64,000 bases of DNA from an uncultured Euryhalocaulis sp. GTDB taxonomy: Bacteria; Pseudomonadota; Alphaproteobacteria; Caulobacterales; Maricaulaceae. The notes below the pieces were generated by a model that saw nothing but the letters and a program-made list of their open reading frames with translations, did no database searches and was not told the origin of the DNA. Both the position numbers and the translations under genes were made by a program. The stretch is taken from the NCBI GenBank assembly GCA_913055605.1, contig CAJXKJ010000002.1, positions 62,001-126,000 on the forward strand, written 5' to 3'. Each line of letters begins with the position of its first letter. Position 1 is the first letter of the stretch. Shown here piece by piece: positions 1 to 7,330 of this stretch.

Positions 1-408
1 ATGGAAATCGTGGGACAGCCACAGGCGCGTATTCTCGTGCGCGACGATATTGCCGCCGGCCGCGCCGACGGTCTCGTTGCTGCCGGTCTGTTCCAGGTGC
101 CAGTGGGTGTTGAACAGCGTCTTCACCCGGTCCTGCCCCGTCTCGCGCGCCAGATACTCCAGCAGCGCCACGGAATGTTCCTTTGCGCCGCCATCGACCA
201 GGACCAGCCCGTCCGCCTCGGCGCCCGCGACCACCGCGCCGCCCGCGCCGCGCACGGCGATCAGCCCGCCCGGCAGCTGCTCGGCGCTCAGCGCCGCGCC
301 CGCGGCCTCCTGCGCGAACGCGCCCCACGGCGCGCCAAGGGGCGCGGCCAGGGCCGCGCCGCCGGCGGCGGCTTTCAGAATGTCCCTGCGGCGGGGTCGG
401 TCGGTCAC
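1..408 (-). CDS. MBL-fold metallo-hydrolase-like exported protein, partial (C-terminus beyond left edge)
   Basis: This gene is not in the ORF track. Reading the minus strand from a GTG at 408 gives 136 codons without a stop to the window edge. It starts with a twin-arginine-like export signal (RRRDILKAAAGGAALAAP). A beta-lactamase-fold N-terminus follows, with LVLVDGG and a metal-site-like stretch THWHLEQTGSN. The usual HxHxDH motif is changed to HWHLEQ, so the metal site looks altered. A good Shine-Dalgarno (AGGAG) lies 5 bases before the GTG. It resembles the protein encoded at 9802-10731. It lies about 200 bp downstream of the flavoprotein-cytochrome operon and may have its own promoter. 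The rest of the fold lies outside the window, so activity cannot be judged. Confidence 0.75.
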   Translation of the reverse strand, partial: MTDRPRRRDILKAAAGGAALAAPLGAPWGAFAQEAAGAALSAEQLPGGLIAVRGAGGAVVAGAEADGLVLVDGGAKEHSVALLEYLARETGQDRVKTLFNTHWHLEQTGSNETVGAAGGNIVAHENTRLWLSHDFH

Positions 409-443
409 GTCAACTCCTACGTAAGTCTATATTTTTCTTTATC

Positions 444-474
444 TTTATATGGGGTCTGCGGGATCGTTATGCAA
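444..474 (-). promoter_or_regulatory. candidate promoter for the left-edge MBL gene
   Basis: In the 200-bp gap between the MBL gene and its upstream neighbour there is a conspicuously AT-rich stretch. On the minus strand it offers a TTGCAT -35-like hexamer and a TATAAA -10-like hexamer separated by 19 bases. The spacing is long, so this is only a candidate. Confidence 0.3.
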
Positions 475-608
475 TCGTTCCAGCGCCCGCCCGGTCCTCG
501 CCCTAAACGCCTGCGGGCATTGCCGGATTTCGGAAAAAGCTAGCACGAACCGGCCCACCGGGCAGGTTAAACCCCTGTCATCGGTTCAAATTTCGGGGAG
601 TTGGCGTC

Positions 609-1100
609 TCAGGCCAGAATCCAGCCGATCCGCCCCGCCGCGTCGCGCTGCGCGGCCTCCACCACGGCGCGCAGGGCGCTTTCATGGTCCGACTGGCCAC
701 TCGCGGCCCCCTCGCGGATCTCGAACCGGGCGCGCAGCCCGGATTCCGCCGCCGCCCCGCGCAGGATCAGATAATCCGCCCAGCGCGTCAGGCCGATCAC
801 CGGCGCGCCCCCCGTTTGCAGGCCCTGCAGGCGCGGCAGCAGCGCCCCGGTCCAGAAGCGCAGCGTATCGGCGCGCTCCGGGATCGCGGCCAGATGCGCC
901 CCGGCCAGATGCGCCATGCGGCGGGCCCGCGCCCCCTCGATCCCGGAATCGGTGACCAGCAGGGCCGCCGCGCCGCCGCGTCCCGCCCGTTCGGCGTCGC
1001 AGGCCTGCGCCGCGCCGGCCGAGGCCGCGGTCAGCGCCGCCCCCGCCGCCATCATCTGGCGGCGCGTCCATATCAGGCGCGGGTCGAAATCGGCGCTCAT
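609..1100 (-). CDS. hypothetical protein with twin-arginine signal
   Basis: A 163-residue protein whose N-terminus carries a twin-arginine-like signal (WTRRQMMAAGAALTAASAGAAQA), so it is probably exported folded. The mature part is rich in Ala, Gly and Arg and matches no family I recognise. Its start overlaps the stop of the upstream cytochrome c gene (ATGA), so it is the third gene of an operon of VAO-type flavoprotein, cytochrome c and this protein. A periplasmic accessory role for the flavocytochrome is an inference from position only. Confidence 0.65.
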   Translation of the reverse strand: MSADFDPRLIWTRRQMMAAGAALTAASAGAAQACDAERAGRGGAAALLVTDSGIEGARARRMAHLAGAHLAAIPERADTLRFWTGALLPRLQGLQTGGAPVIGLTRWADYLILRGAAAESGLRARFEIREGAASGQSDHESALRAVVEAAQRDAAGRIGWILA

Positions 1101-1465
1101 TCGGAGTCCTCCTCAGCAGCGGCGGCGACCAGATAGTCGGAGATCGCGGCCAGCTGCGCGTCCGACACCTCGCCCCGGCTGATGCGCGGCATGTTGCCGA
1201 TGCCGTTACGGATCGCCGCCTCGATATAGTCCGGGGTCAGGATGTCGCGGTTTTCCAGCATCGGGCTGTTGGTCTGGTCGCGCTTGGCGATCAGGAACGT
1301 CCCCATGCCGGTCACCATGTTCGCCTCGCGGTGGCACATGGCGCATTTCTCGTCGAACAGCGCCCGGCCGCTCTCCTCTGCGGGCGTGCCCTGAAGGTCC
1401 TGACCCTGCGCGGCGCCGGCCAGCGCCAGCACGATCATGGCCGGAAGGAATCGTTTCGCGCTCAT
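1097..1465 (-). CDS. c-type cytochrome, probable electron acceptor subunit of the VAO/PCMH-type dehydrogenase
   Basis: A 122-residue protein with a cleavable signal peptide (LPAMIVLALAGAAQG) and one heme c motif, CAMCH at residues 41-45. A candidate axial Met lies in GNMPRISR near residue 92. It is a small single-heme periplasmic cytochrome. Its start overlaps the stop of the flavoprotein gene by ATGA. In 4-cresol dehydrogenase and eugenol hydroxylase a flavoprotein pairs with just such a cytochrome, which carries electrons from FAD to the respiratory chain. The pairing here makes the same role very likely. Confidence 0.85.
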   Translation of the reverse strand: MSAKRFLPAMIVLALAGAAQGQDLQGTPAEESGRALFDEKCAMCHREANMVTGMGTFLIAKRDQTNSPMLENRDILTPDYIEAAIRNGIGNMPRISRGEVSDAQLAAISDYLVAAAAEEDSE

Positions 1466-3018
1466 GTGCGGCTGCTCCGGCGCTCGGCGGCCCAGACCCC
1501 GCTCTTGCCCGGCGACAGCACGCCATTGGGGTCCAGCGCGTCCTTCACCTTCTCGTTCAGGCGGCGCAGGGCGTGATCGTTGAAATCATAGGTGTCGGCG
1601 ATCAGGTCCATGTATTCGATATGGGCGCGGTACTCGCCATAGCCCTCGGCATGGGCGTCGGCGACCAGGGCGCGGAACATAGCGGTCACCCGCTCCACCA
1701 TCGCCGGGTCGTCCTTGTTGAACTGGATCGCGTTGACGTTGGTGATGTGGCGCTCCGCCATCGCGAAACTGCCCTGATAGTCGTGGTCGAACTCGTCGTA
1801 TCGCGCCTTGGTGCGCCGGAACTGGGCCATGGCCAGGTCGCCGCTGGCCGGCAGCGCGGGCGAATAGCCGATATGGCCGCCGCGCCCGCCGTGCCAGTTC
1901 ACGCTCTGCAGCGGCATGGTCATCGGCGCGCCGACCCAGGCGTCGCGCGTCATTTCCTGCCCCCGCGTCCAGGCCGGCGCCTCCAGCGACAGCAAATCGT
2001 GCTTCTCGAACTCGGCGCGGATGCGGTTGATGGCGGCCAGATTGATGTCCTCATAGCCGTAGACCCGCATCGACAGGCCCCACCAGCCCAGGCCGAACTG
2101 GGCGCGGATCTGGTCGATCACGTCGTCGGGCACCCGGCCCGGCCCGTCATACCATTCGTCGCGCCGCGTCAGGGCGGCGGCCACGCGCATCCAGTTGCCG
2201 AAACTGGGCGCCTGCTGCAGCAGGCCCTCGCGGCGGAATTTCGCCACCAGATCGACCGCCCAGCCGAGGTCGTCCGGGTTCGGCAGCTCCAGGTTCAGGC
2301 CGTGCATCGCCTCGGGCTCCGGCATCAGCCAGACGCCCGCCTTGGTCACCACGCCGAAATTGGACTGGAAGAACATCCCGTCCCAGGACGGGCCATAGCC
2401 ATAGGGGTGCAGCGTCCAGTTGGGGGAGCCGGCCATCGCGCCCATGCCGGTGCGCACCAGCTCGCCGTCCGGCAGCACCACCTCCAGCCCGTGCACCTTG
2501 GAGGCGTGATCGCCATAGGTCGTGTAGCCGACGCCGCGGTCCAGCGCGTTGCCGATCACGCTGCCCCAGCTGTTTCCCGGCACCGACAGCCAGAACGGCA
2601 GATTGTTCGCCTGCACATGATCGTAGAGGTCGAAGAAGCCGACGCCCGGCTCCAGCAGCGCGGTGCCGAACTCCTCGTCGATCTCGATCTTCTTCATGCG
2701 GGAAAGATCCAGGACGATGGTCCCGGACATCACCGGCGCCGCGCCGCCATAGCCGAAATTCTTGCCCCGGCTGATCACCCAGAGCGGCGTCTTGTGCACA
2801 TTCGCCGCGCGCACCACCGCCTGCACTTCCTCGGCGGTTTGCGGCGCCACGGCGGCGGCCGGCGCGTGCGCGTCCTGGTCCCAGGCGAACTGGTCCAGAT
2901 ACGTATCGCGGTCCAGATCGGTGGCCAGCACCCAGTCGTCGCCGACGATCCCGGCGAAGTCCTTCAGCGCCGCGTCGAACTGCGCGGCCGACAGGCCATC
3001 GGGCAGCACAAGTCTCAT
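1462..3018 (-). CDS. FAD-linked oxidase of the vanillyl-alcohol oxidase / 4-cresol dehydrogenase family
   Basis: A 518-residue flavoprotein. Residues about 55-240 form the FAD-binding PCMH-type domain, including the sequence SVPGNSWGSVIGNALDRGVGY that typifies the VAO/4-cresol dehydrogenase/eugenol hydroxylase branch. The C-terminal cap domain has a Tyr-Arg pair (GEYRAHIEYMD) and ends with the family's LSPGKSGVW motif. Enzymes of this branch hydroxylate or oxidise para-alkyl phenols through a quinone methide, using water as the oxygen source. A His in GGHIGYSP sits where I would expect the covalent flavin ligand of VAO, but this alignment is from memory. No signal peptide is visible although its partner cytochrome is exported. 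A strong ribosome site (GGGGAGGA) fixes the start. The substrate is unknown. Confidence 0.88.
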   Translation of the reverse strand: MRLVLPDGLSAAQFDAALKDFAGIVGDDWVLATDLDRDTYLDQFAWDQDAHAPAAAVAPQTAEEVQAVVRAANVHKTPLWVISRGKNFGYGGAAPVMSGTIVLDLSRMKKIEIDEEFGTALLEPGVGFFDLYDHVQANNLPFWLSVPGNSWGSVIGNALDRGVGYTTYGDHASKVHGLEVVLPDGELVRTGMGAMAGSPNWTLHPYGYGPSWDGMFFQSNFGVVTKAGVWLMPEPEAMHGLNLELPNPDDLGWAVDLVAKFRREGLLQQAPSFGNWMRVAAALTRRDEWYDGPGRVPDDVIDQIRAQFGLGWWGLSMRVYGYEDINLAAINRIRAEFEKHDLLSLEAPAWTRGQEMTRDAWVGAPMTMPLQSVNWHGGRGGHIGYSPALPASGDLAMAQFRRTKARYDEFDHDYQGSFAMAERHITNVNAIQFNKDDPAMVERVTAMFRALVADAHAEGYGEYRAHIEYMDLIADTYDFNDHALRRLNEKVKDALDPNGVLSPGKSGVWAAERRSSRT

Positions 3019-3098
3019 CGATTCCTCCCCGCGCCGAGCTTCTTGTCGGTCGCGCTGCAGGATGAGGTTACCGCCTTCGGGTCTGCGGCAAAACCGGC

Positions 3099-3404
3099 CT
3101 AGGCCGCGTTCAGGGTCGGGATCGCGGCAATCTCAGCGGCCAGGTCGGAATGCGCTTTCCGCAGGTCATACGTATCCTGCAAACGCAGCCAGATTTCAGG
3201 CCCGTTGCCGCACAGCTTTCCGATGCGCAGGGCCATCTGCGCGGTCACCGGCTGTTTCTCGTTGAGGATGTCGTAGAGCGACTGCCGGGAAATCCCCAGC
3301 AGGCTGGCAATCTCCGTCTTGGGGCGGCCAAGGGCCGGCAGCACATCCTCCCGCAGAATTTCACCCGGATGCACGGCCCGAAGGCCGGATTGGAGATCGG
3401 TCAT
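3099..3404 (-). CDS. higA: HigA-type antitoxin, HTH XRE family
   Basis: A 101-residue protein beginning with the HigA signature HPGEILREDVLPALG, followed by a helix-turn-helix (KTEIASLLGISRQSLYDILNEKQPVT). It lies directly downstream of the toxin gene with a gap of about 40 bp, the toxin-first order usual for higBA. The antitoxin should neutralise HigB by binding and repress the shared promoter through its HTH. A candidate palindromic operator lies upstream of higB. Confidence 0.9.
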   Translation of the reverse strand: MTDLQSGLRAVHPGEILREDVLPALGRPKTEIASLLGISRQSLYDILNEKQPVTAQMALRIGKLCGNGPEIWLRLQDTYDLRKAHSDLAAEIAAIPTLNAA

Positions 3405-3445
3405 CTAGGCCTCCTGCCTCTCACGCCCGGCCAGTCCGCGCGCGT

Positions 3446-3724
3446 TCAGTGATAGTCCTCCAGATCGACATCCACGGCGTCTTCGCCGTCCCAGCCGAAT
3501 GTAATCCGCCAGTTGCCGCTGGCGTCGACCGCATAACGCCCCTTCGCCTCGCCTTTCAGCCCGTGAAAGCGATAACCGGGAAAGTTCATGTCTTCGGGCC
3601 GTCTGGCGGCGCCCAGCGCCGCCAGAATACGCTCGACGCGCGCGACATTCGGAACGGACAGTTTCGACGGATCGCCCTTCTGGACAAGCCGGCGCAACGC
3701 CTTGCTCCGGATCGAACGGATCAT
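3446..3724 (-). CDS. higB: HigB-type toxin (RelE/ParE superfamily)
   Basis: The ORF track starts this frame far upstream, but the family start is MIRSIRSKALRRL, an ATG at 3724 that gives 92 residues. The sequence follows the HigB pattern, with VERILAALGAARRPEDMNFPGYRFHGLKGEAKGRYAVDASGNWRITFGWDG. HigB toxins are ribosome-associated mRNA endonucleases. The C-terminus (DGEDAVDVDLEDYH) matches full-length members. higA follows on the same strand. Confidence 0.9.
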   Translation of the reverse strand: MIRSIRSKALRRLVQKGDPSKLSVPNVARVERILAALGAARRPEDMNFPGYRFHGLKGEAKGRYAVDASGNWRITFGWDGEDAVDVDLEDYH

Positions 3725-3731
3725 CGCGTAA

Positions 3732-3760
3732 ATGTATGCCGATGCCTGACAAAATGTCAA
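3732..3760 (-). promoter_or_regulatory. higBA promoter with palindromic operator
   Basis: Just upstream of higB on the minus strand lies a perfect TTGACA -35 element. A TACATT-like -10 follows after 18 bases. Overlapping the -35 is the perfect palindrome TGACA-TTT-TGTCA (3747-3759), a suitable site for autorepression by HigA. Promoter and operator assignment is inference from sequence pattern and position. Confidence 0.55.
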
Positions 3761-3821
3761 GTGGTAGTTGACACCCGTTGAACCGGCCGGAATAGTGGGC
3801 GCAAACATAAGGGGAAACGTT

Positions 3822-4322
3822 ATGGCCGACAGCGATCTGCCCAGCCCGCCGGGTCTCGAATTCGCGTTCGAGGTCCGCCTGAAATTCGAACGCCACGACA
3901 TGATCCCGGACACGCCCTTCGGCTTCGCCCGCGGCGCGGTCTATCTGGACGAGGGGGAGTTTGACGGCCCGCTCCTGCGCGGCACGGCGGTGCCGGCCTC
4001 CGGCGGCGACTGGGCGATCTTCCGCCCCGACGGCACGCTGCGGCTGGACGCCCGCTACATGCTGAAGGAAGCCGACGGCACGATCATCATGATCCACAAC
4101 CAGGGCTATCTCTGGGGCCGCCAGCCGGACACGATGGACAAGCTGCGCCGCTTCGGCTTCGAAAACGGGCCGGAGGTCGACCCTGACGAATATTATTTCC
4201 GCACCGCGCCGATCTTCGAGGCGCCGCAGGGCAAGCACGACTGGCTGACCCGGCACCTCTTCATCGGCGTCGGCCGGCGCGTCATCGGCGGCAACCAGAT
4301 CCGCTATTTCAAGGTTCTGTAA
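3822..4322 (+). CDS. DUF3237 domain-containing protein
   Basis: A 166-residue cytoplasmic protein, taken from the ATG at 3822 behind AAGGGGAA rather than the longer track start. The sequence (LEFAFEVRLKFERHDMIPDTPFGFARGAVYL, GGDWAIFRPDGTLRLDARYMLKEADGTIIMIHNQGYLWG, ending IGVGRRVIGGNQIRYFKVL) fits DUF3237. This is a small beta-barrel-like family common in degradative gene neighbourhoods of Proteobacteria, with no settled function. It is a single gene read away from higBA and closed by a strong terminator. Confidence 0.8.
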   Translation: MADSDLPSPPGLEFAFEVRLKFERHDMIPDTPFGFARGAVYLDEGEFDGPLLRGTAVPASGGDWAIFRPDGTLRLDARYMLKEADGTIIMIHNQGYLWGRQPDTMDKLRRFGFENGPEVDPDEYYFRTAPIFEAPQGKHDWLTRHLFIGVGRRVIGGNQIRYFKVL

Positions 4323-4341
4323 GCGCCATCCTCGCCGAATG

Positions 4342-4372
4342 AAAAAAGCCCGGGCTTTCGGCCCGGGCTTTT
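4342..4372. terminator. bidirectional intrinsic terminator
   Basis: Perfect 12-base inverted repeat AAAAGCCCGGGC / GCCCGGGCTTTT with a 5-base loop. It sits between the DUF3237 gene and the convergent ankyrin gene. The A-run and T-run flanks let it work in both directions. Confidence 0.9.
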
Positions 4373-4406
4373 CTGTTTGCGGATGGCGGTGCCTATTGCG
4401 CCAAGC

Positions 4407-5978
4407 CTATTGCGACAGCCCCGCCGTCACCTCGCCGCGGCCCGCGGCGATCAGTTCTTCGGTGGTCAGCGGCGCCTGACGCTCGGGCACGGGAATGCCC
4501 TGTTCGCGCATCGCCGCCTCGATCAGGTCCGCCATTTCGGGCAGCAGGCCGACGACATTATTGCCGCCAAAGCCCAGCCGGTCGGCGCGGCCCGTCGCAT
4601 AGTCGCGCGGGATCAGACCGCGGTCGTCCTCGGCCGTCAGGTCGGCGCCCTGGTCGATCAGGAATTGCGCGACCTTCAGGCGGTTGGCGCGCGCGGCCGA
4701 ATGCAGCGGCGCCTGGCCGCCCTGTCCGGCCTCGTTCACGTCCGCGCCGCCGTCCAGCAGGATGCCCATCGCCTCCACGACCGTATCCTCGGTCTTCATG
4801 CTGCCGCGCGTGCCGCCGGATCCGGCCGCCGCCGCGAAGGGCGTCAGGCCATAGCCGTTCGGAATGTCGATCCGCGCGCCCCGGTCGATCAGCAGCTGCA
4901 GCATCTCCAGATCGCCGCCATAGGCCGCGCGCAGAAGCGGCGTCGCCCCGGTGGTCAGCGCCTGATCGTCGGCGCCGCGGTCATAGACGATATTGCGCGG
5001 CGGCGGCGTGTTCTTCAGGCGGATATTCGGATCGGCGCCCCGGTCCAGCAGCATCGTCGCGATGTCCAGCCCGGTCGTCTCGTCCATGGACGGCAGGTCG
5101 GGACGGGCGCCCTGCGGCACCACGTTCATGTCAGCCGCGGCGTAGAGCGGGGTGCGGCCCCACCAGTCCCATTTGTTCACGTCGGCGCCGGCTTCGATCA
5201 GCGCCTTCGCCGCGTCGAACTTGAAATTCAGCAGCGCCGCGATCAGCGGCGTCGCGCCGTCCGGATCGGTGATGTCGGGATCGGCCCCGCCCGCGATCAG
5301 ATGGTCGATGCACGCCACGCAGCCTTCGCGCGCGGCGTAGAGCAGCGGCGACAGGCCGCCGGAGAACATTTCCTTGATGCGCGGTTCTGAGGTCAGGCGG
5401 CGCTCCCAGTCGCGAGCCGTGGCGCGGGCGTTCGGATCGGCCCCGGCCTCCAGCAGCACGTCGATCATCTCCGGCTGGCCCTGCGCGGCGGCCCACATCA
5501 GGGCGGTCTGGCCACCCCATTGCTCGCGCGCGTTCACGTCCGCGCCGGCGTCCAGCAGCAGCTCCGCCGCCGCGACATTGCCGGTGCGCGCCACCGCCAT
5601 CAGGGCGGTCTGGCCTTCGGGATTGGGGGATTCCGGATCGGCGCCGGCGTCCAGCAGCAGCTCGATGATGCCGGTATTGCCGACCGCCGCGGCTTCCTGC
5701 AGCGGCGTCACGCCATAATCGTTGGCGGCGTTCACGTCGGCCCGCTTGCGGATCAGCTGGCGCACCAGCTCCGCGTCCTCATAGTGCGCGGCCCACAGCA
5801 AAGCGGTGGAGCCGTCCGGCTCCGCCGCGTTGACGTCGACGCCGCGCTTCTTGGCCAGATCCATCGCCGCGTCGACATCGCGGCTCTTCACCGCGCCGAT
5901 CAGCGACGGGTCGTCGGCCGCGAGGGCGGCGGCCGGGGCGGCCGCCGTCAACAGCAGGGCAGCCGCCCAGGCTTTCAT
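4407..5978 (-). CDS. exported ankyrin-repeat protein
   Basis: A 523-residue protein with signal peptide MKAWAAALLLTAAAPAAALA, followed almost entirely by ankyrin repeats (for example DGSTALLWAAHYEDAELVRQLI and YGVTPLQEAAAVGNTGIIELLLDAGAD). I count roughly ten units. The track begins at a GTG at 5984, but that codon abuts the GGAGGT ribosome site. The ATG at 5978 has proper spacing and lies 2 bases after the DUF1552 stop. It is the last gene of the minus-strand set MBL, DUF1592, DUF1552, ankyrin. Ankyrin repeats mediate protein-protein contact, so it may scaffold the other exported proteins. Confidence 0.88.
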   Translation of the reverse strand: MKAWAAALLLTAAAPAAALAADDPSLIGAVKSRDVDAAMDLAKKRGVDVNAAEPDGSTALLWAAHYEDAELVRQLIRKRADVNAANDYGVTPLQEAAAVGNTGIIELLLDAGADPESPNPEGQTALMAVARTGNVAAAELLLDAGADVNAREQWGGQTALMWAAAQGQPEMIDVLLEAGADPNARATARDWERRLTSEPRIKEMFSGGLSPLLYAAREGCVACIDHLIAGGADPDITDPDGATPLIAALLNFKFDAAKALIEAGADVNKWDWWGRTPLYAAADMNVVPQGARPDLPSMDETTGLDIATMLLDRGADPNIRLKNTPPPRNIVYDRGADDQALTTGATPLLRAAYGGDLEMLQLLIDRGARIDIPNGYGLTPFAAAAGSGGTRGSMKTEDTVVEAMGILLDGGADVNEAGQGGQAPLHSAARANRLKVAQFLIDQGADLTAEDDRGLIPRDYATGRADRLGFGGNNVVGLLPEMADLIEAAMREQGIPVPERQAPLTTEELIAAGRGEVTAGLSQ

Positions 5979-5980
5979 GA

Positions 5981-7279
5981 TCACACCTCCGCCAGCACGC
6001 CGGTGGAGTCGCCGTGATGGTCTTTCTCCACCCCGGCGCGGTCCAGCATGGTCAGCATCAGGTTCGCCAGCGGCGTGTCCTGCGGATAGTTGACGTGCTG
6101 TCCGCCCTTCACCGCGCCGCCGGCCTTGCCGACCAGAACCGACGGGATCGGGTCGTTATTGTGCAGGTTCGAATTGGCCATGCCGGACCCGTACAGGACC
6201 AGCGAATTGTCCAGCAGCATGCCGTCCCCGTCCGGGGTTTCGGCCAGCTTGCCGGTGAACCGGGCGAAGGTGGACAGCAGCCATTGCTGCACGTTCGACA
6301 GACGCTCCTTCTTCGCCGGGTCGTCCTGGTGGTGCGACAGCGGGTGGAAGGCGTCGGACACGCCGATATTGTTGAACGTGCGCATCGACACTTCGCGGTC
6401 GGTCATGAAGGTGACCACGCGCGTCAGGTCCGCCTGATAGGCCAGCGCCCACAAATCGTACATCATGTTCAGGTGCTGCTCGAAATCGCTCGGGATGCCC
6501 ACCGGGGCTTCCGGGATGTCGAGGCCCGACATGTCCTGCGCCTGCAGCTTCTGCAGCTGGCTTTCGATCTCGCGCACGGAGTCCAGATAGTTCTCCATGG
6601 AGACCTTGTCGGCCTTGCCCAGGCTCGCTTTCAGCGAGGAGGCGTCCTCGGCCACCAGGTCCAGCAGGCTGCCGGTCTCGGCGACGATCGCCTCGCGCTC
6701 CTCGGCCGTGTCGCCTTGGCCGAACAGGCGGTAGAACAGCTTCCGCGGATTGGCTTCCATCGGCAGCCGCTGGCTCGGCGTGCGGAACGCGATCGTCGAG
6801 GCGTAGGAGCCGCTATTGGTGCCGCTCGCGGCGGTCGCCAGCTCCAGCGACGGGAACGGCGTTTCCTGGCCGATCCGCTGCGCGGCGATCTGGTCGACGG
6901 ACACGCCGTCTTCCGGATTACCGTTGCCTTCCGGCGCCACGTTCCGCAGCCAGGTGCCGGCCTTGATGCCGTGCGGGTCCGGGCTTTCGCCGGGCCTGTT
7001 GCGCAGGCCGCTGACCACGGTGACGTGGTCGCGATAGGGCTCCAGCGGCTTCAGAATCTTCGAGAATTCGAAGCCCGCGCCGGTCGCCCCGGGGCGCCAG
7101 TATTCCTGCACCGCGCCGTGCGGCACATAGACGAAGCCCAGCCGCTTCTTCGGCGCGGCGGCGGTCTGCGCCAGCGCCGTGGAGGCGGGAACCATCGCGT
7201 CCAGCAGCGGCAGCGCGATCGAGGCGCCGGCCCCGCGCAGCACGGTCCGCCGCGACAGATGGAGTTTGCGAATGTTCAT
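5981..7279 (-). CDS. DUF1552 domain-containing exported protein
   Basis: A 432-residue protein with a twin-arginine signal (SRRTVLRGAGASIALPLLDAM) preceded by a near-perfect ribosome site AAAGGAGG. The body carries DUF1552 features: RLGFVYVPHGAVQEYWRPGATG near the start, a central helical segment, DLTRVVTFMTDREVSMRTFNNIGVSDAFHPLSHHQDDPAKKERLS, and a C-terminal LYGSGMANSNLHNNDPIPSVLVG. DUF1552 proteins look distantly sulfatase/phosphatase-like and usually sit beside DUF1592 cytochrome-like proteins, as here. The substrate is unknown. Confidence 0.88.
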   Translation of the reverse strand: MNIRKLHLSRRTVLRGAGASIALPLLDAMVPASTALAQTAAAPKKRLGFVYVPHGAVQEYWRPGATGAGFEFSKILKPLEPYRDHVTVVSGLRNRPGESPDPHGIKAGTWLRNVAPEGNGNPEDGVSVDQIAAQRIGQETPFPSLELATAASGTNSGSYASTIAFRTPSQRLPMEANPRKLFYRLFGQGDTAEEREAIVAETGSLLDLVAEDASSLKASLGKADKVSMENYLDSVREIESQLQKLQAQDMSGLDIPEAPVGIPSDFEQHLNMMYDLWALAYQADLTRVVTFMTDREVSMRTFNNIGVSDAFHPLSHHQDDPAKKERLSNVQQWLLSTFARFTGKLAETPDGDGMLLDNSLVLYGSGMANSNLHNNDPIPSVLVGKAGGAVKGGQHVNYPQDTPLANLMLTMLDRAGVEKDHHGDSTGVLAEV

Positions 7280-7330
7280 CTGATTCCTCCTTTGGAATCT
7301 CTTCCCCTAATAGATTGGTATCGTTGGCCT

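Noticed and set aside
3446-3913. 155-residue form of HigB proposed by the ORF track
   Set aside because: The first 63 residues have no HigB similarity and would read through the promoter/operator. The family start is the ATG at 3724.
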